A stretch of DNA of 64,000 nucleotides from Lamellibrachia satsuma (Eukaryota > Annelida > Polychaeta > Sabellida > Siboglinidae): positions 777,501 to 841,500 of the forward strand of contig BSQZ01000001.1 of NCBI GenBank assembly GCA_033239005.1, given 5' to 3'. The notes below the pieces were generated by a model. It did no database searches, was not told the origin of the DNA, and saw nothing but the letters and a program-made list of their open reading frames with translations. The position numbers and the translations under genes are program-made. Positions 1-29,361 of the stretch are shown here, piece after piece. Numbering within the stretch: the stretch's first letter is position 1; each line of letters starts with the position of its first letter.

Positions 1-158
1 TCCCTTAATGGTTGACGATTCTGTGCTTGGTTGCAGTGGGTGACTGGCGTCGCCAGTGAACTTCGACGTTGAGAAGAGGGGTGAATTTCGACGCGTTGTT
101 GGTGTTGCCGAGGACTAGACGGTCTTCGCTGTTCCGTCAGGCGCGACATACGTGAAGC
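1..158 (+). other. barhl: Probable 5' leader of barhl
   Basis: This stretch is directly upstream of the start codon, GC-balanced and free of the simple repeats seen elsewhere. It is likely 5' untranslated region and possibly proximal promoter. No TATA box is evident and the transcription start cannot be placed. An in-frame stop at 153-155 marks the end of any upstream frame. Confidence 0.5.
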
Positions 159-11676
<11,518 letters not shown>

Positions 11677-12610
11677 CGTCAGTTGGGGCAGTCGTCGTGG
11701 TAGACTTGCGCCTACTCAATGTCCGCCCAACGCCTGATCACACGGCGGTGTGTGCGTCCATTCTGTCGTGGTTGGTCAGTGAGACATCACTTGTTCTTTT
11801 CTGCACCGACGATCGTCGTGCTGTTGGTTTGACAGACCGCGGATGAATACTCGACAAGGTCTCGCTGGTACCTCCCACTCACTCCGCGGCGAAATATAGC
11901 ACTTGACTCCGCGGCGACAGAGCTTGCTTCGTGTACAAATTCGCTGTAAATTGCCTTCTATTTAAGTTGTCTGTATATCACGTGATATTTCCGCGTCATG
12001 TGACCGTTTGTTTTTGTCGTACGAAAACGCGGGAACTTGAAACGTTATTCTGGTCAACGGCATGCAAAATGTCGTCTGCTATACTGTTTGTTGTGCAATT
12101 ATTTAAATGGACGAAAAGAAATGTGTACGAAAAGTACGAAAATGACACAAGCCGCCCTTAATGTCGGCCTTATAAATATTGTACAAAATATGTGATTGTT
12201 ACAAAATTAGTGTGAACGCAACACAATTACTCCGACCTGTTCACACTTAGTGTGGCTGCTACGCACCAAACTCACTGCATGGGACGGCTAATGTTTCTGT
12301 TTAATGTGACGAAATGTCCATGAATGTTACAAAGTTACTGTAACTGGTACATAATAACCGTAATTGTTAGACTATAGTCGTAACGATTGCAACATTAATG
12401 TAACTATTACACTACCGTAACTGCTACAATATTGATATCGGCCTGTTACAGAATTACCACAACTGCAACGAATTCGCCGTGTGTGGTTACTGTCTGGACG
12501 AACAACTTTCGGTTGAATTAAAATTCACGCAACAAATACATTTTGTCTTGTGGATGATATTATTTTCATGTTCATAATATATTATATTGCATATTACCTA
12601 TTATTATTAC
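11677..12610 (+). other. barhl: Probable 3' UTR / 3' flank of barhl, with a degenerate repeat
   Basis: No further coding sequence. Candidate polyadenylation signals on the + strand are ATTAAA at 12516-12521 and, beyond this stretch, AATAAA at 12728-12733 inside element copy 2. From about 12180 to 12480 the sequence is a decayed array in which gtaac/gttac and acaa/aatta words recur roughly every 20-25 bp. The true 3' end of the transcript cannot be decided from sequence alone. Confidence 0.5.
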
Positions 12611-12943
12611 TTTCATTATTATTGCTGTTAAAATGTTATGGAAATAATGTTGTTATTATTACAATATTTATCACAAACCCAAGGGTTGAAGGGTTTAAAA
12701 CACGAGCTGTTAAAATGGTCACTGTTCAATAAAACACCTACAGACTCGTCCACGTCGATGTAACAGTATTTCTTTAAAAAAAATCACACAAAAAGTCACA
12801 TGCAAAATAAGTGTCTAATCTTACCATACATACTTTTCACGTGCACAAAAATCGCAGAGTTTATTCTATCAAGGGTCTACAGCCTATACTGTTTCATTAA
12901 TGCATGGAGCATTTAGGCCCCTACTATCAATTCCCTCATGTAC
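12611..12943. mobile_element. Interspersed element copy 2, downstream of barhl exon 3
   Basis: Near-identical (only a handful of substitutions and one indel by eye) to 10173-10504 and in the same orientation. No clear target-site duplication is visible, so it may have arisen by a segmental event or its flanks may have decayed. AATAAA at 12728-12733 could serve as the polyadenylation signal for barhl. Confidence 0.88.
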
Positions 12944-13629
12944 TTGCAATTTTCACAATAAATAACCAATTTGAATACAGTAAGTGTTTAAGTAATCTGT
13001 TGTATGAAACTATACAAACGCTGCTTCGTGTATCGTTATTGGCAATAACAGCAAGTGTCACCAATAAGACATTTTGCGTGGCGGGACAACTTGCAGCTGA
13101 CGTTCTTCTGCATCTTAGTGGCTGGGAATCCACATTTGTAAGGGGCAAGATATCCAGGGTGTGGGAATACTCTAGGGCATTTTAAATCCCCCCTCCCCCC
13201 GGAGATGTGCAGGTGGAAGATACCCTGCCACACCGGAAGTCCGTCAGCTCGCAACGAATTATGGGTTACACCAAAATCACATGTTCACGCTACGCGGTCG
13301 TACCTGCTGCTACGTCAAGATTAGACTCAATTGGTTACTGCTAGACCGCTCTACAATTTCTTACACGGATACATTTCTGTAGATTGGGTCTAAAGAAATA
13401 CTTCGGCGGACCATCGATCAGTCACCAGCCATTCCGTTTACCTTCGTCATTACATTAGTAAGTCTTCCAAAACACCGGGTTTTATCTAAATCGATGTGCT
13501 ATCGATATATGACAAACTAAATACCAATATATGAGGTCGGTGCAGTGACCATCTGGCAAAATTGAGCCAAATAAATTACGGATTGAAGTATGATTTGAAA
13601 CCACCCTCGATGTATTCACGATAATAATA

Positions 13630-13787
<158 letters not shown>

Positions 13788-14913
13788 AATATCTTTCTGC
13801 TATGTGACTTTCCACGTGAGTCAATCTTGATGGAATTCCAGTTTGTTATCATATGTAAGTCAATAAATATAGATTCGCCGTGAGCCAAACATTTTTGCTA
13901 TCTATATCGGGAAAACAGTGTATTATTCGTTCCAGAAACGTTCTGAAACAGTTTTTCTCTCAGCTTTGATTTATTCAAATAATATACGTCATTTTATTCT
14001 TATGACAGTTGATGTATAAACGGTCATTCCAAAATCATTCTAGCACAACTTGTCAGGCGCCGCTGCAATGTCGAATTTGTCAAATTACATTAAACTTCCA
14101 AGAAACAAAGCATTAGAAATAAATCACGTTTGAAACTCTATATACGCACTCCACTCATATACGTCCTGGACATTTGTGTCATTTAAATATGCTTGTGTTG
14201 AAACGAATTAATATCAAACAATTGAAGCTTCATATAAGTTTATACATGCTTTAAATAAACACACATTAAAGGTAATAAGTGTAAATCCCTTTTTATAGTA
14301 AAATCATATTATAACTGTATCTGTTCCGACATTTCAACCGCCAAAATATGGTTTAATGAACCACATTTTTGCATGTGAGGGGAACGTAATTTGCTGGGTG
14401 TTAATTACATGCTCACCCAGTGAACCATGACCGCTGTCTATTTTCTCCACAGGTGTTGAACTTTAACGTTGACATTAATAAACAGATAACGGTAATTTTT
14501 AATGTGATTCAATAAAACACAAATGGGCGCTCAGTGCGTTAGAATATGTGTAGTTTTTACGATAAAAACATCAGACTGTATTTTTTAAATCGCACTGTTC
14601 CTTCTGCAATGAGAGAGTACGCTCGCCCGCCCAGCCTCGCCGCCCACTCTCTCTGTCTGCCACGTCGAGTCCGCGGTGAGGTTATCGCTCGAAGCAGACC
14701 GACCATCCAGAGCACTTTATTTAACATCATTAGACACGGCGCGGTATCAACGACCGGGCTGAGTGTCCTCTCAAGTACCGCTCGAGCATTTCAACGAGGA
14801 TTAAAGAAAATATGTTCAAAATGGCACTAACGACAGAACAAGTGGCCCAGTCGGCGGAATGCTAATGACGACTAACGGACTGACTGGACGCAGTAGGACA
14901 ATATATCTAAGAA

Positions 14914-15073
14914 ACACGCACGCACGCACGCACGCACGCACGCACGAGCGAACGAGCGAACGAGCGAACGAACGAGCGAGCGAACGAACGAACGAACGAA
15001 CGCACGCTGCACCACGCACGCACGCACACACGCACGCACCACCCCCAACACACACATATATATATATATATAT
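14914..15073. repeat. Compound (GCAC)n / (GAAC)n / (TA)n microsatellite
   Basis: A GCAC run grades into GAAC/GAGC tetranucleotides, back to GCAC, and then a short TA run. The tetranucleotides differ by single substitutions, so the array probably evolved from one motif. Confidence 0.95.
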
Positions 15074-15120
15074 TATATTTTCTCGCCACAAAGAAATCAC
15101 AGTTTCACGAATCGGTCGGT

Positions 15121-15184
15121 AGACGTTTGACGTAGAACTCGCATAGCAAAATTTCAGTCCACACCTGCGAAACTGACGGAGATT
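15121..15184 (+). repeat. Partial copy of dispersed repeat family C
   Basis: Contains gacgtttgacgtaga, tttcag and tgcgaaactgacggagat, which occur in the same order in the element at 28885-29364. Here the middle is deleted and the (CAGA)n tail is absent. Confidence 0.7.
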
Positions 15185-15232
15185 TGATTCTATACCATGT
15201 GCATAATCTCACAATAATTAATATTCAAACAA

Positions 15233-15432
15233 TTACATCTGCATTTTCAAATGCATCTGATGGGGCATTTGAAAAATCAAATGTTTTGGGGCCGTATTCA
15301 AACCCAATTGCACATTTCTAGGGTACGCATTTAAATGCAAAGGTAAATGCATTGAACATGTCACGCTGCATTTGAAATGCGCATTCAAGTTCTCAACATT
15401 CAAATGCATGTTCCAATGTGTTTGCATTTGCC
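15233..15432. repeat. Degenerate array of ATTTGAATGC / ATGCAAAT-like words
   Basis: More than ten near-matches of catttgaaatgcat and its complement occur in both orientations within 200 bp, including atttgcat-type octamers of the kind bound by POU factors. It may be an old minisatellite or a binding-site cluster. Confidence 0.55.
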
Positions 15433-16279
15433 AAGCAGCCCCTGGTTAAAACGACGGCGTCCACCCACACTCTGACTCGCGTTGTTTTCTATTGTCTTCG
15501 TTGTTTGGATAAATAAATCACACATAACTGTCGCACTTTTGTGACAACGACCTCTCGCGTGCACAGATGTCAACGTCTGCTCATGAAAAAGCGGTAACCC
15601 CCCTCCACTCCACTTTCGTCGTTTTTATAGCTTCTTTTCGCCGTTTTTTTAACATGTGATTTTGCAGGTCGCCATTTTGATGTGCCGTTCTCGTTCGCGG
15701 TGAACGAACGTGCGCGAAAATGTTAAATCACTTGAGACCAAAGAAATAAATCTGCCTACATTGGCCTCGTGTGCAACAAACGTATAGATTTTACTGTGAA
15801 TTTGTTTTTGAAAGCGGGATCAGGGGAAAGCGGTATTATACCCGCACGAAAGAGGTAATGTTGACACCTCACCGACCACCGCGACGCTGTCCGCTGCCTT
15901 CAACGCTACCGCAATATCACCCCTCACACAACTCCATCAACGCAACAAATCATCATCACCGGTCGATCGGCGGAAAGAAAGTCTGCAATTTCTAAATCCC
16001 ATTATAATCAATTTGGAGCGTCAATCGGCGTCTCTGTAGCGCTAAGTGTCCCGTAAACAAGGCTTTATTGAGACATTCCGCGTTCGCCGTGACCGCGCAA
16101 ACATCACGGCCCAACTTAAGGCCGGTACAGTTTGATCCGTTCTCAGCGGCGAATAAAAGACGTATCAATCATAGACGACTATAGTTTGTCTCGGCCGAGG
16201 CACGAAATCGTTCGGCCGACCCGCCGCGCGATCCATTGACACGGGGAGTCTATTCTTCACGCCTTCCTTCGTTTTCCTC

Positions 16280-16759
16280 TTAATGCGCCGGCGTCAATTT
16301 ACGGTCGCGCGAAAATCGAACGGCTTCCGTCGTCGCGTTTTTGCTGCACCGGGCTAATTTATAACTGTATACATATATAATACGGACGCGGATCGTAAAA
16401 CCATCTTTTCTGCGCCTGATTAACGAGCCATATAACTTCCTAATGGCGTCGCCCGTTTGATATTTATGACATTCATGAACTAGTCGCGTCGCTGCGTCGG
16501 ATGCCGCATGGAATTTCGCGCCGATTTCACTCTGAATTCCCACTGGAATCGACCATCCTAACGGCGTGGACGCGTGGAATACCTCTCCTATTATCACGTC
16601 TTTGTGAGACGCATCGCACGCCAAACGAAGCAAGCGGTTCGTATAATTAAAGTCGGTTAATCCGAGATGCTGAAACGCGAGTTGCCTGTCGTAGGCGTTG
16701 CAGTGCGACGGGCCAATCCAGGCGTGTATCAACACTTCGGTAATTACGTCACAAGACAA
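16280..16759 (-). other. 159-codon open frame in unique DNA, probably not coding
   Basis: The - strand is open for 159 codons starting with ATG. I recognise no domain, signal or membrane segment; Cys, His and Trp are scattered as in random translation; and there is no obvious promoter. It lies in a mixed-GC, repeat-free block, so stop codons would be fewer by composition alone. The region is more likely a non-coding conserved block than a gene. Confidence 0.2.
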
Positions 16760-17490
16760 CCACTGAGTTTCTTACGACAGCTGTGTCCATTTAAAATGAC
16801 AGGAGACTGTGGGGTATATAGATATATATGTTTCACATGAGATAATTTATAAAACAAGTTAAAGAGTATTACTGGACCAATGGGACAACGCGTCGTATAA
16901 AGTCAACGAAGGAGCCTGGTTTACGAGTGCAAATGTCGCGATATTTCATTTGCAATACACGTTAATCTTTGGATGACAACTCATTAAGTTGTTCACACAC
17001 ATACGCTTGCACGTACTGTCACGAACGCACACGTATAGATGCACATGCATGCACACCAAATATAACTGTTTACCACACGAATACATGCATGTGTATTTCA
17101 TTCTGTCCTCAGACTATTCGTGTGCTATGAGACTTTTGCTAAGTGTTTGTGCGCTCTACATAAGGCTATATATACTCAACGACGCTATGATGTGTTCGTA
17201 TTTTAATAACTCTTGTTCGCTATTTAAAATATTCTTGTATAATAATCGCATTCGAATATTTTTTATTTTAATTTCAGGAGAGTTAAGAGTTAAGAGAGGA
17301 CACAGAAGTATAAGCTTTTAAATGTGTATGAACCGACCAAATTCATCGCATGACATATTCGAGTTCATTACGTCGCATTCAGTGTTTGAGATCGTATACT
17401 AATCATCGTGTGTAATCAAACACACATCTACCAACAGTGTAAACATGTCGGAGAAGACCATCCAACAAAACATTAATGGGTAACTTTTCT

Positions 17491-17493
17491 GGT

Positions 17494-17532
<39 letters not shown>

Positions 17533-17537
17533 CGTGC

Positions 17538-17572
<35 letters not shown>

Positions 17573-17604
17573 TGCGTGCGTGCGTGCGTGCGTGCGTGCG
17601 TGTA
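17491..17604. repeat. (TG)n/(CGTG)n microsatellite
   Basis: Alternating TG and CGTG blocks, about 114 bp. Confidence 0.97.
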
Positions 17605-20097
17605 TGTTTTAAGTTAATTTTAAGGTAATTTTTTATTCCATATATCTGCACTCTATTATTGATTTATTTACATTATATGTTTTGGTTTTTGTTGCTGAAC
17701 ATAAATATTTCTATATGGACACGTTACACATCGCGATTTACATGGACATATTTTAACAAGACGTATATAAAATCCACACATCTGGGTACACCGTTGAGCT
17801 AGAAAGTAAAGTTTAATAAATAAAAATAAATATGTAAATAAACAAAAGTGTGTTGCTGACTTCGAACGAAGTAACACATTCCTTGCTGAACACTTACCTG
17901 TGTTATTATATAACTATTAAACGTACGTATATAACGAAAATTAATATTATACTTAGCCACGTCGGACAGTTATCGACAGCTAGTTTTCAAACTTACGTAT
18001 TCCAACGTTATTGCAAAAGCGTTAAATTATCAAGTTCACCATTAGTGCTGTTTTGTGCTACATGTTATTGAATTATGCCTATATTTACGATGACACGATG
18101 ATATACAAACTGATGGACCGATCGTTTCATTGGGATTAATGTCTGTATTCATTCAATGATGGATAGTTTCAAATTGATGTCAGAATTCTGTGCTACGTTT
18201 TGTAGAAGTAAAACTAAAAAGTAAAAGCTTTTACATGGCGCTGTATACACGTGGCGTTTAATTCTACACAGATCGTTAACAGTTGACTACTCGACTATGC
18301 AAATCATCTTGACTACATAACCATATTTACCCATGCGCTTACTATGTAACCACGATAAAGTGAGGCCGGTGACACGCCAAAACAGCATTGTAAGTCTATT
18401 ATAACAATTAGCTGTGTCAATATTATTACTCACATTCAATATAATTGAAGAAGCCAACATAATATCATTTAAAGTTTAGTTTTTAATTTTCATTGGTTAA
18501 TTACATAGAGTACTGTAATTAAATAAACAGACACCACCACTTATTCCTTCGCTATGTACACTGGGATATGTCGGAGTATTTAACCAGGGAAGGTAGACCA
18601 ATTGGGGTATGTCTTGTAAACAGGAGTAGACGAATGGTGGTATACCCCACTATTTGGGTAATTAATATGGGTAGACGAAATTGGCGTAAACCAACTGACG
18701 ACAATTACGGACTGACAACGATTACGTCACTCGCAGCCACAGTTTGTGTTTGCCCAGTGGGCGCCCTATGGGGGACGTCACCGCGGGGACGCCGTGTTTA
18801 GGAGACACTTACACTAATCTTGCCACCACATTAACACCAACAGTCGCCCGGCCTGCTCATAAAACTCGACCCGTAATGCCGGGCGACAAGTGACTGCGGC
18901 AGGGTGACAGATACGACATTAATAAAACCTCATCGGCCGAGACTGAGCGCGTAATCGCCTCCCACTCGCCGCCGGTCAGCGCACATCAAACGCATACGCG
19001 AAAATGGCGGCGGTCCCCGCCTGCAGTTTAATTGCTGTCTAGTTGTGCTTAAAAGCATTTCTTCATCCAATTTACATGTACGTATTAGCCAATTGTCTTC
19101 AGCGCCCTGTGTGCCAGTGCAGAATAAAAGCCTGCCAGCGAGACGGGCCCGCGCCAAATGTCTCAGGACAGTTACGAATTACAGCGAAAATCGACGGAAA
19201 ATTGTGTTGCAGCAATTTCCAATTCCCCGTCGGATATGCCTTGCCACACTCGATACTCGTCAAGGCGTCGACCGGCCGCCTGTCGCCCGACCTGCGGCGG
19301 TCCTTCGCCGGTCCGTGGTCGTCGCGTTGTGTCGCCACTGCGTTAGCTAAGTCGGAGACAGATACGTCCGGGTTCGAGTAAAATGCCAGTAATTTTAAGA
19401 CGGTGTCCTCTTTCGATGGTTATTTTGCGCGCTGAAACAATAGTAACGAACAGGGATAAGGGCATATTTGTATATCTGGTGTACGAACATGGAACCAGGT
19501 TTGTTTGGGCTACAAATAACGCGGAACATCTTCTTCCGAGTTGATTTTTTCCCGAAAAAAAAACAATTGTAATATTTTACGAAAACGCTTCTACGGGTCG
19601 GTGATAAGACATAGATCAAAGTGTACAGTTTGTGAAAAATAAAAACTGATTCGTCATTTTGTGCGCAGTGGGGAATTGCCTGTCTGAGTTGGTTTCAACG
19701 GAGGTTGGGGTTGTCACCCACGCGTGGAGCTCTCAGTGAAAACAGTTAGACGTGGACCTGGCACACTTGCTAACATGACATTAGCACAATGTTCATTCAA
19801 GTGGGAAAGGGGACATTTGCTTTCAATGTTCACGAAATAGCGATGATCACAGATCATATCCGAGTTTACATGATAGAATGTATTCTGGTCGATGGGTTGG
19901 TCGATGCAAAACGGTTAAAGGAAGCTTCGTAGGTTGATATACAATGTAAGGTCATTTCAATTGCGTTTCACACATTTGTAGAGAGTTGTTCATTCATGTT
20001 TTCGGTAATTCTCACTGCAGTTATATGTTCTTTTATTTTAATTCAAACAAACAACAATCACACATGTTTTAATATAATTTTAATTATATTTCAAACG

Positions 20098-20342
20098 TTA
20101 GCCGAGAGTTGCAACGAATTGCTTCCATTTCGAATCGCCCGAGTGTTGATGGTCAGCCTCTGCTATCCTACGCCAGCTGGTCTTGGGCCGTCCGCGTCGC
20201 CGTTTTCCTTCAGTGGTCTATAGTAGTGACGTGCAGGTAATGCCACGGCAGTCTCGTACGGATAATGTAATCAGTCCACTCCTGTCTTCTGCTGGTCAAG
20301 ATTGTGTTTGTTCTTTCCTGGTGTATTGCTTGGAGTAGCTGA

Positions 20343-20345
<3 letters not shown>
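20098..20345 (-). mobile_element. RTE-type retrotransposon C-terminal fragment
   Basis: On the - strand a frame ending at TAA (20098-20100) reads EGKRRRGRPKTSWRR, then IAEADHQHSG, then WKQFVATLG. This is the basic, arginine-rich C-terminal signature of ORF2 in RTE-like non-LTR elements (K/R-rich GRP..WRR, then a W.. V..L end). Upstream sequence is in another frame and decayed. The 5'-truncated end abuts the (TA)n array that starts at about 20364. No reverse transcriptase core remains. Confidence 0.75.
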
Positions 20346-24353
<4,008 letters not shown>

Positions 24354-25854
24354 TTATTATGGGCGCATAGGTTCGTTGATTCCAAGGAGAAATCCTATCG
24401 CCTTGTGTAACGCCAGTGCTCTAGTGTACCGCTGTGAGGGCCGTCACTCAACAACACTCGGACATGGTTATCACAGCGGGTACTTAAACTGGAGCGCTGG
24501 CCTTGCTTGTCTGGTCGCCCCGGGGCTGTCATCGATAGCGTCTATTGCCTTACTTAGGCCTAGGCAATAGGCATACATAGTACATACACGTCCCAAGTAG
24601 GGGCATATTTCATGGCGCTCCAAAATCAACTCGTCTATCTGAAAGCTCCTATGCAGATTTGCTTCGGAGCTAATGGTATAATTATATGTTAACACTGAAA
24701 CGCACTAACCTTTTCACACATGCATTCTTTGAAATAAAACCTGAGACATGTTCATACAATTTTTGTTTCATATCCTAAGGTTTTATATAGCTGTATAGAC
24801 TTTCACTAATCTTGTCAAGATGGCTTCGTCAGTACTAAAGACGATGACTGAAACCACGTTGACACAACTGGCCAAAGTCTGTGCACGTAAATACAATTTT
24901 GGGATATGAAAAAAAGAATTGTATGATAACGAAAACGAACAATCCTGACAAATGTTCAATACATTGTAGAAGAAATGAGTTCAATATAAGTGATTGTGGA
25001 AACATTTATCTGTCGTTTGTCATCGCGCTAAGACAACTTCCGGTTAGGCCTAGATGTCGGATTTTTCGAGAAAATGTTTAATGACAAATATGTCATAATT
25101 GTTTATTTGTACTTGATTATCGTCGGGAAACTTGAGTGTTATACATATAGATGGTTTATATACAAGATATACCTATTTATTGTATTTTGATAAGGTTCCA
25201 AGTTATAGGCTCGAAAAAAGTTTGTTTTCGGCGGTATAATAATTATTCGTTTTTCCCTGAAAGCGAAAGGCGAGTCTCGTGACTAAACTACGCCGTCCCC
25301 AGTGCCGCTGGTTACTGGCGACGCTTGAGCGTTCAGAAGCACTAAAAGATGGACGGGAAGTTAGCGAGAAAAACACGGAGTTGAGGCGGCTGTAATCATT
25401 TCGAAGGCGCCGCGCAGCACCGCCTCCGGTTACCTAATAAACACGCCACGGTGTCCCCGTAACGGTAGCTCTGGTCGGGCAGGCGTACCGGCGTCGGACG
25501 GCCACAACCACTGATTAACTTGTCAACGATCTCAGGCGCCTCGCGACGACCGCGTTTTGTTCATTTACGTATAATCAGCCACTTCGCAGCAGTAAAAAAC
25601 CCAACCATTGCCAGTGCAGTTTACGTGGGCATAAACGCGGGTAATAAACGGCGCGTCTCCGTGTACTGACGCGGCGCGCGACGCCCCGGGAGAAAACCGG
25701 CGGCATGACAGTGACAGTTCCACTTTGTTACAACTTTGTTGGCGTTATTTATATAGTGTCGTTCACGAAGCACATTACATCGTCATTATCGACGCCCACC
25801 CAGCAAACCAGATGTCTACTTCATTCCGCCCGCTCCAAAACAGGCGTTCATTTA

Positions 25855-26040
25855 AAACTTCGTTCAGTCCGATATGTGTTTGCCCTATAATTTTAAATCT
25901 CGCTATCTTCGAAGTAACCTACAATTTAAAATTTCGCCATTTCCGAAATAGTCACTTAAATAAAATCTCGCCGTCTCCAAAACAGTCTATAATTACAAAT
26001 CTCGCTTACTCCAAAATAGTCTCTCATTTCGAACTTCGCA
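25855..26040. repeat. Degenerate tandem repeat of about 35-40 bp
   Basis: Words of the type aaatctcgc and tccaaaatagtct recur at roughly 35-40 bp spacing about five times, with many substitutions. Confidence 0.6.
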
Positions 26041-26825
26041 CACGCACACTCGTATGCACACACACGGCAGCGAATTTTCAATAACGGTAAACGTAATACA
26101 AACAACTGCCCTGTGCCAGTAGGGGAGGTGGAGCACGTCGGCACACCTAAGGTATAATGTGCCATAACTAGTGAAATGTTTATGCCAGAATGGTAACATT
26201 TCGCAGTGCTAATATATATATTTAGTACTTTACCACTACCAGTTACCAAACTTCAACTCCACGAAGAAAAACGTATGTCATTAATATGTACTGGTCAATG
26301 GTTTGCATATATGCCCCAGGATACTGGGGCGTCCTCACAGGTAGACCCCCTATGTACTAACATAATCTATATATACCTCACGTATTTCAGTCCTTTTCTA
26401 CACAGCAGAATACGAACTGCAATGGTAAATTTAAGGCCGCAGAACATCACATGTCTTATTAGATATATCCATAATATAAACACAACCAGCAGTAGTTTAT
26501 ATAATAATATTTCCTAAATGCGGCGATGTAAATGTTTACGCAGTCTATGGCGGTAAACGTTTATTTGTGCAATGACAGTAACAACACACATTCCAAAAAT
26601 GCATAGCCACCGATATATACATATACATATATACATATATTATTGTAGGTGTGAGATACGCATCAATATATGTATAAAATTACATGACATTCTGCACAAA
26701 CAACATTTTAGTTTATACCTTTTTAACGACTCAAACGAATTCGCTGGTTCATGTGTTTGATGAATGAGTTGGATGCTACCGCGGACCACCATTTTGAAAC
26801 CAATTACTCCGCGGTTTGGGGTGTT

Positions 26826-26878
26826 CGGACATGCCTCAGTGTGCGGACATGGCCCAGTGTGCGGACATGCCCCACCTT
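26826..26878. repeat. Short tandem repeat, 3 copies of about 18 bp
   Basis: Unit gtgtgcggacatggcccag with minor variation. Confidence 0.85.
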
Positions 26879-28742
26879 CCCCTAACTTTTTTTAACGTGA
26901 CTTCACTGTGTAAGGTGCACAGACCGTCCTATGCTCTTTGTTTGTGTGGGTCCACACGGGTGACCCGACTGTAACGAACTAAAACTAGCGTGGCGTGGCG
27001 GGCCTAACCACCTTCTTCAATCTCGGGTGTCAGCGACGGAGACGATACACGGACGAGCACACAAAGACAGTTACCACTCACTCAGCCGCGGTGTAAGACG
27101 TTTTTCAGGTCGAGCGAACTTGAATCTAGGTTAAACGCCTGGTTTGTAAGTCAAGTTAACTGCGACTGGTTGGAAGCAAGACGCGGGCATGTACGTGAAG
27201 CGACCATTCGCGCGGAAATAAACAACGGCAGGCAAAGTTGTATCGGACTAGAAGTATGCTTGCCATGGCACTGTTTTGCGTGTGCGGGCGCGCGTGTGCG
27301 CGCATGCGTGCGTGCGTGTCCACATGTCCTGTCCTTTTCCCACGTCTCTCCCAACTGTTTCTCCAAATGTCACGTTATTTACCACTCATAGACACATACA
27401 TTTCAACTATTTCGTTTATACATATCAGGTTTTTTATTTGCATGGTCTTTGACTAAAAGCATAATTTGTAGAGCACTTAGAGTAATTATGTGTTACAAAT
27501 CACTGTTAAAAAACCTGTCTTGATAATACTTATTGTTTGTGAAGATGGCATTGAATAAATTGTTTAGTAGCTAATTGGTCTTTATTTAGATAATCGATTT
27601 TGATTGAGATAATTTATCGTTTTTTTCTCAGATCATCCGCAGTGATATGTGTTCAATACACGATACCACGATCGCATGGCTTTGTCCACGAAACATATAT
27701 GCACATATATGTTGTCCCAACAAATAAATCAACAGTTTCTCGGTATGAAAATGTATGAATTTCTATTTGTTTCTGTGCTACGTCCCGATAATGTATCAAC
27801 AATCTAAGACAAGTACCATCGACTATGTAACACTTTCCTATATATTCAAGGTCGTCGCAAGAATTTGTCTGGGAGGTGAGGCAAACAAGTTGTCAAAGCA
27901 TTCGCCGTCTAATTTCGACCAGAGATCTCTATACAGTTACCAAAATGTCCACTGTCAATGGACACTGATGATACAATTGTATATGTAATTAGTTAACAAA
28001 TATGGTAGATAATATATTTAACACAACTAGTAAACACTCATATAATCTGATAGTTTTAACATAAAACATGTTTTATATTATAAACTATGTATAGATCTAC
28101 TATTACACCCCTTTGTTTAACTTTATGGAAAATCGCATATTGAAATAAGACTCGCATGTCAGGTATGTGCGAACAGTTAATGAGAAACAGTGTTAGCGTT
28201 ATTAAAAACACGGTTCAGTCTTTCTAGCAGAAGAACTGTTACACAAGACGAGACTATAGCGTCGAGAAATCAATTGCGCTGGGCGCGTTGAGTCGGGCAC
28301 GCGCCACCGTCAACGCGGGCAATGTGCCGGAAATAACGGCGCGGTCTTAATTACCCGCCGAACGAATATAATTGGTAGGTATTAATGCGACTTTTATAGT
28401 TGCCTGGCAAAGAGAAACACGCTCCTTGTTGATTGTGTATCATCGGCCGTGCGTGAAAATTATTTTCGCGGAGTTCGTTTTTGTCGCCAATCACGCTACG
28501 CAGGCTTTTGTTCGCTAGCCTCGTTTGTTCGCTGTCTCTCTGTCCGTCTCCGCTCGATAATTGGCTACTAATTCGGATTTCTGGTTCACCGCAATGTGCT
28601 TCCACGGCGAGTTTTTAAACTTTTATCTATGATCGCTACGGGCCTTTGTTGGTTGTTCGAAATTGATTTGTTAATAGAATCTTTCATTGTTCAGTTTCCA
28701 GAACGCCGATCTCTTAAATGCGTTTATGGTGGTGGCGCCGAC

Positions 28743-28744
<2 letters not shown>

Positions 28745-28787
<43 letters not shown>
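28745..28787. repeat. (GGC)n trinucleotide run
   Basis: About 14 perfect GGC triplets. It is not in a recognisable coding frame of any gene here. Confidence 0.97.
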
Positions 28788-28884
28788 TCAGCAACAAAAA
28801 CACGTGATTGAAGTAATCTAACGGGAAAGGCGTCACGTGACCCGTTGATTGAGGTATGACGTCATATCTCGTCGTTTCATTTTT

Positions 28885-29310
28885 TGCAACATTAGCCGAG
28901 TTACCCGGCGCTGCACGGGGCAAAAATGCAACCACTGCAAGAGTTGATGGCTCCTTGTACTCCCCAGTCAAGTTTTGGCAGGGCAATGCCAATGACAATG
29001 ATAACTTCATGCTCCAAAAATCTTGAACAACTTCCGGTTTCACGAAGTGCTGGTACATGTGGACGTTTGACGTAGATCGCGTAACTGGCAACAATCGTAG
29101 AAAACTCGCGCAGCGTTGCTATAGCAACGACAGACCTACGTCATCTACGTCAATCGTCCACATGCATAATATCCCCACCCCCGGGAATTTAGATTTTTTA
29201 TATGTACGAATCATCCCCATGCATGGGCCACGGGGCATGCCTACAACATTTCAGACCCATACTTGCGAAACTGACGGAGATAACAGACATACAGACAGAC
29301 AGACAGACAT

Positions 29311-29361
<51 letters not shown>

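Larger units (their letters stand above)
24354..28744. other. Gene-free stretch with minor repeats
   Basis: No gene recognised. Mixed-GC unique blocks at about 25.25-25.70 kb and 28.20-28.70 kb are candidates for regulatory DNA. The rest is AT-rich unique sequence apart from the two small repeats listed separately. Confidence 0.4.

Noticed and set aside
15250..15275. Hammerhead-ribozyme-like ctgatg ... gaaa word
   Set aside because: The conserved CUGAUGA core is not intact and no three-stem fold could be drawn.
16280..16759. 159-codon - strand open frame as a possible gene
   Set aside because: No recognisable domain or compositional sign of coding. It lies in a balanced-GC block where stops are rarer. 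Listed only as a low-confidence feature.
28714..28811. Poly-glycine / poly-arginine frame
   Set aside because: Simple translation of a (GGC)n run.
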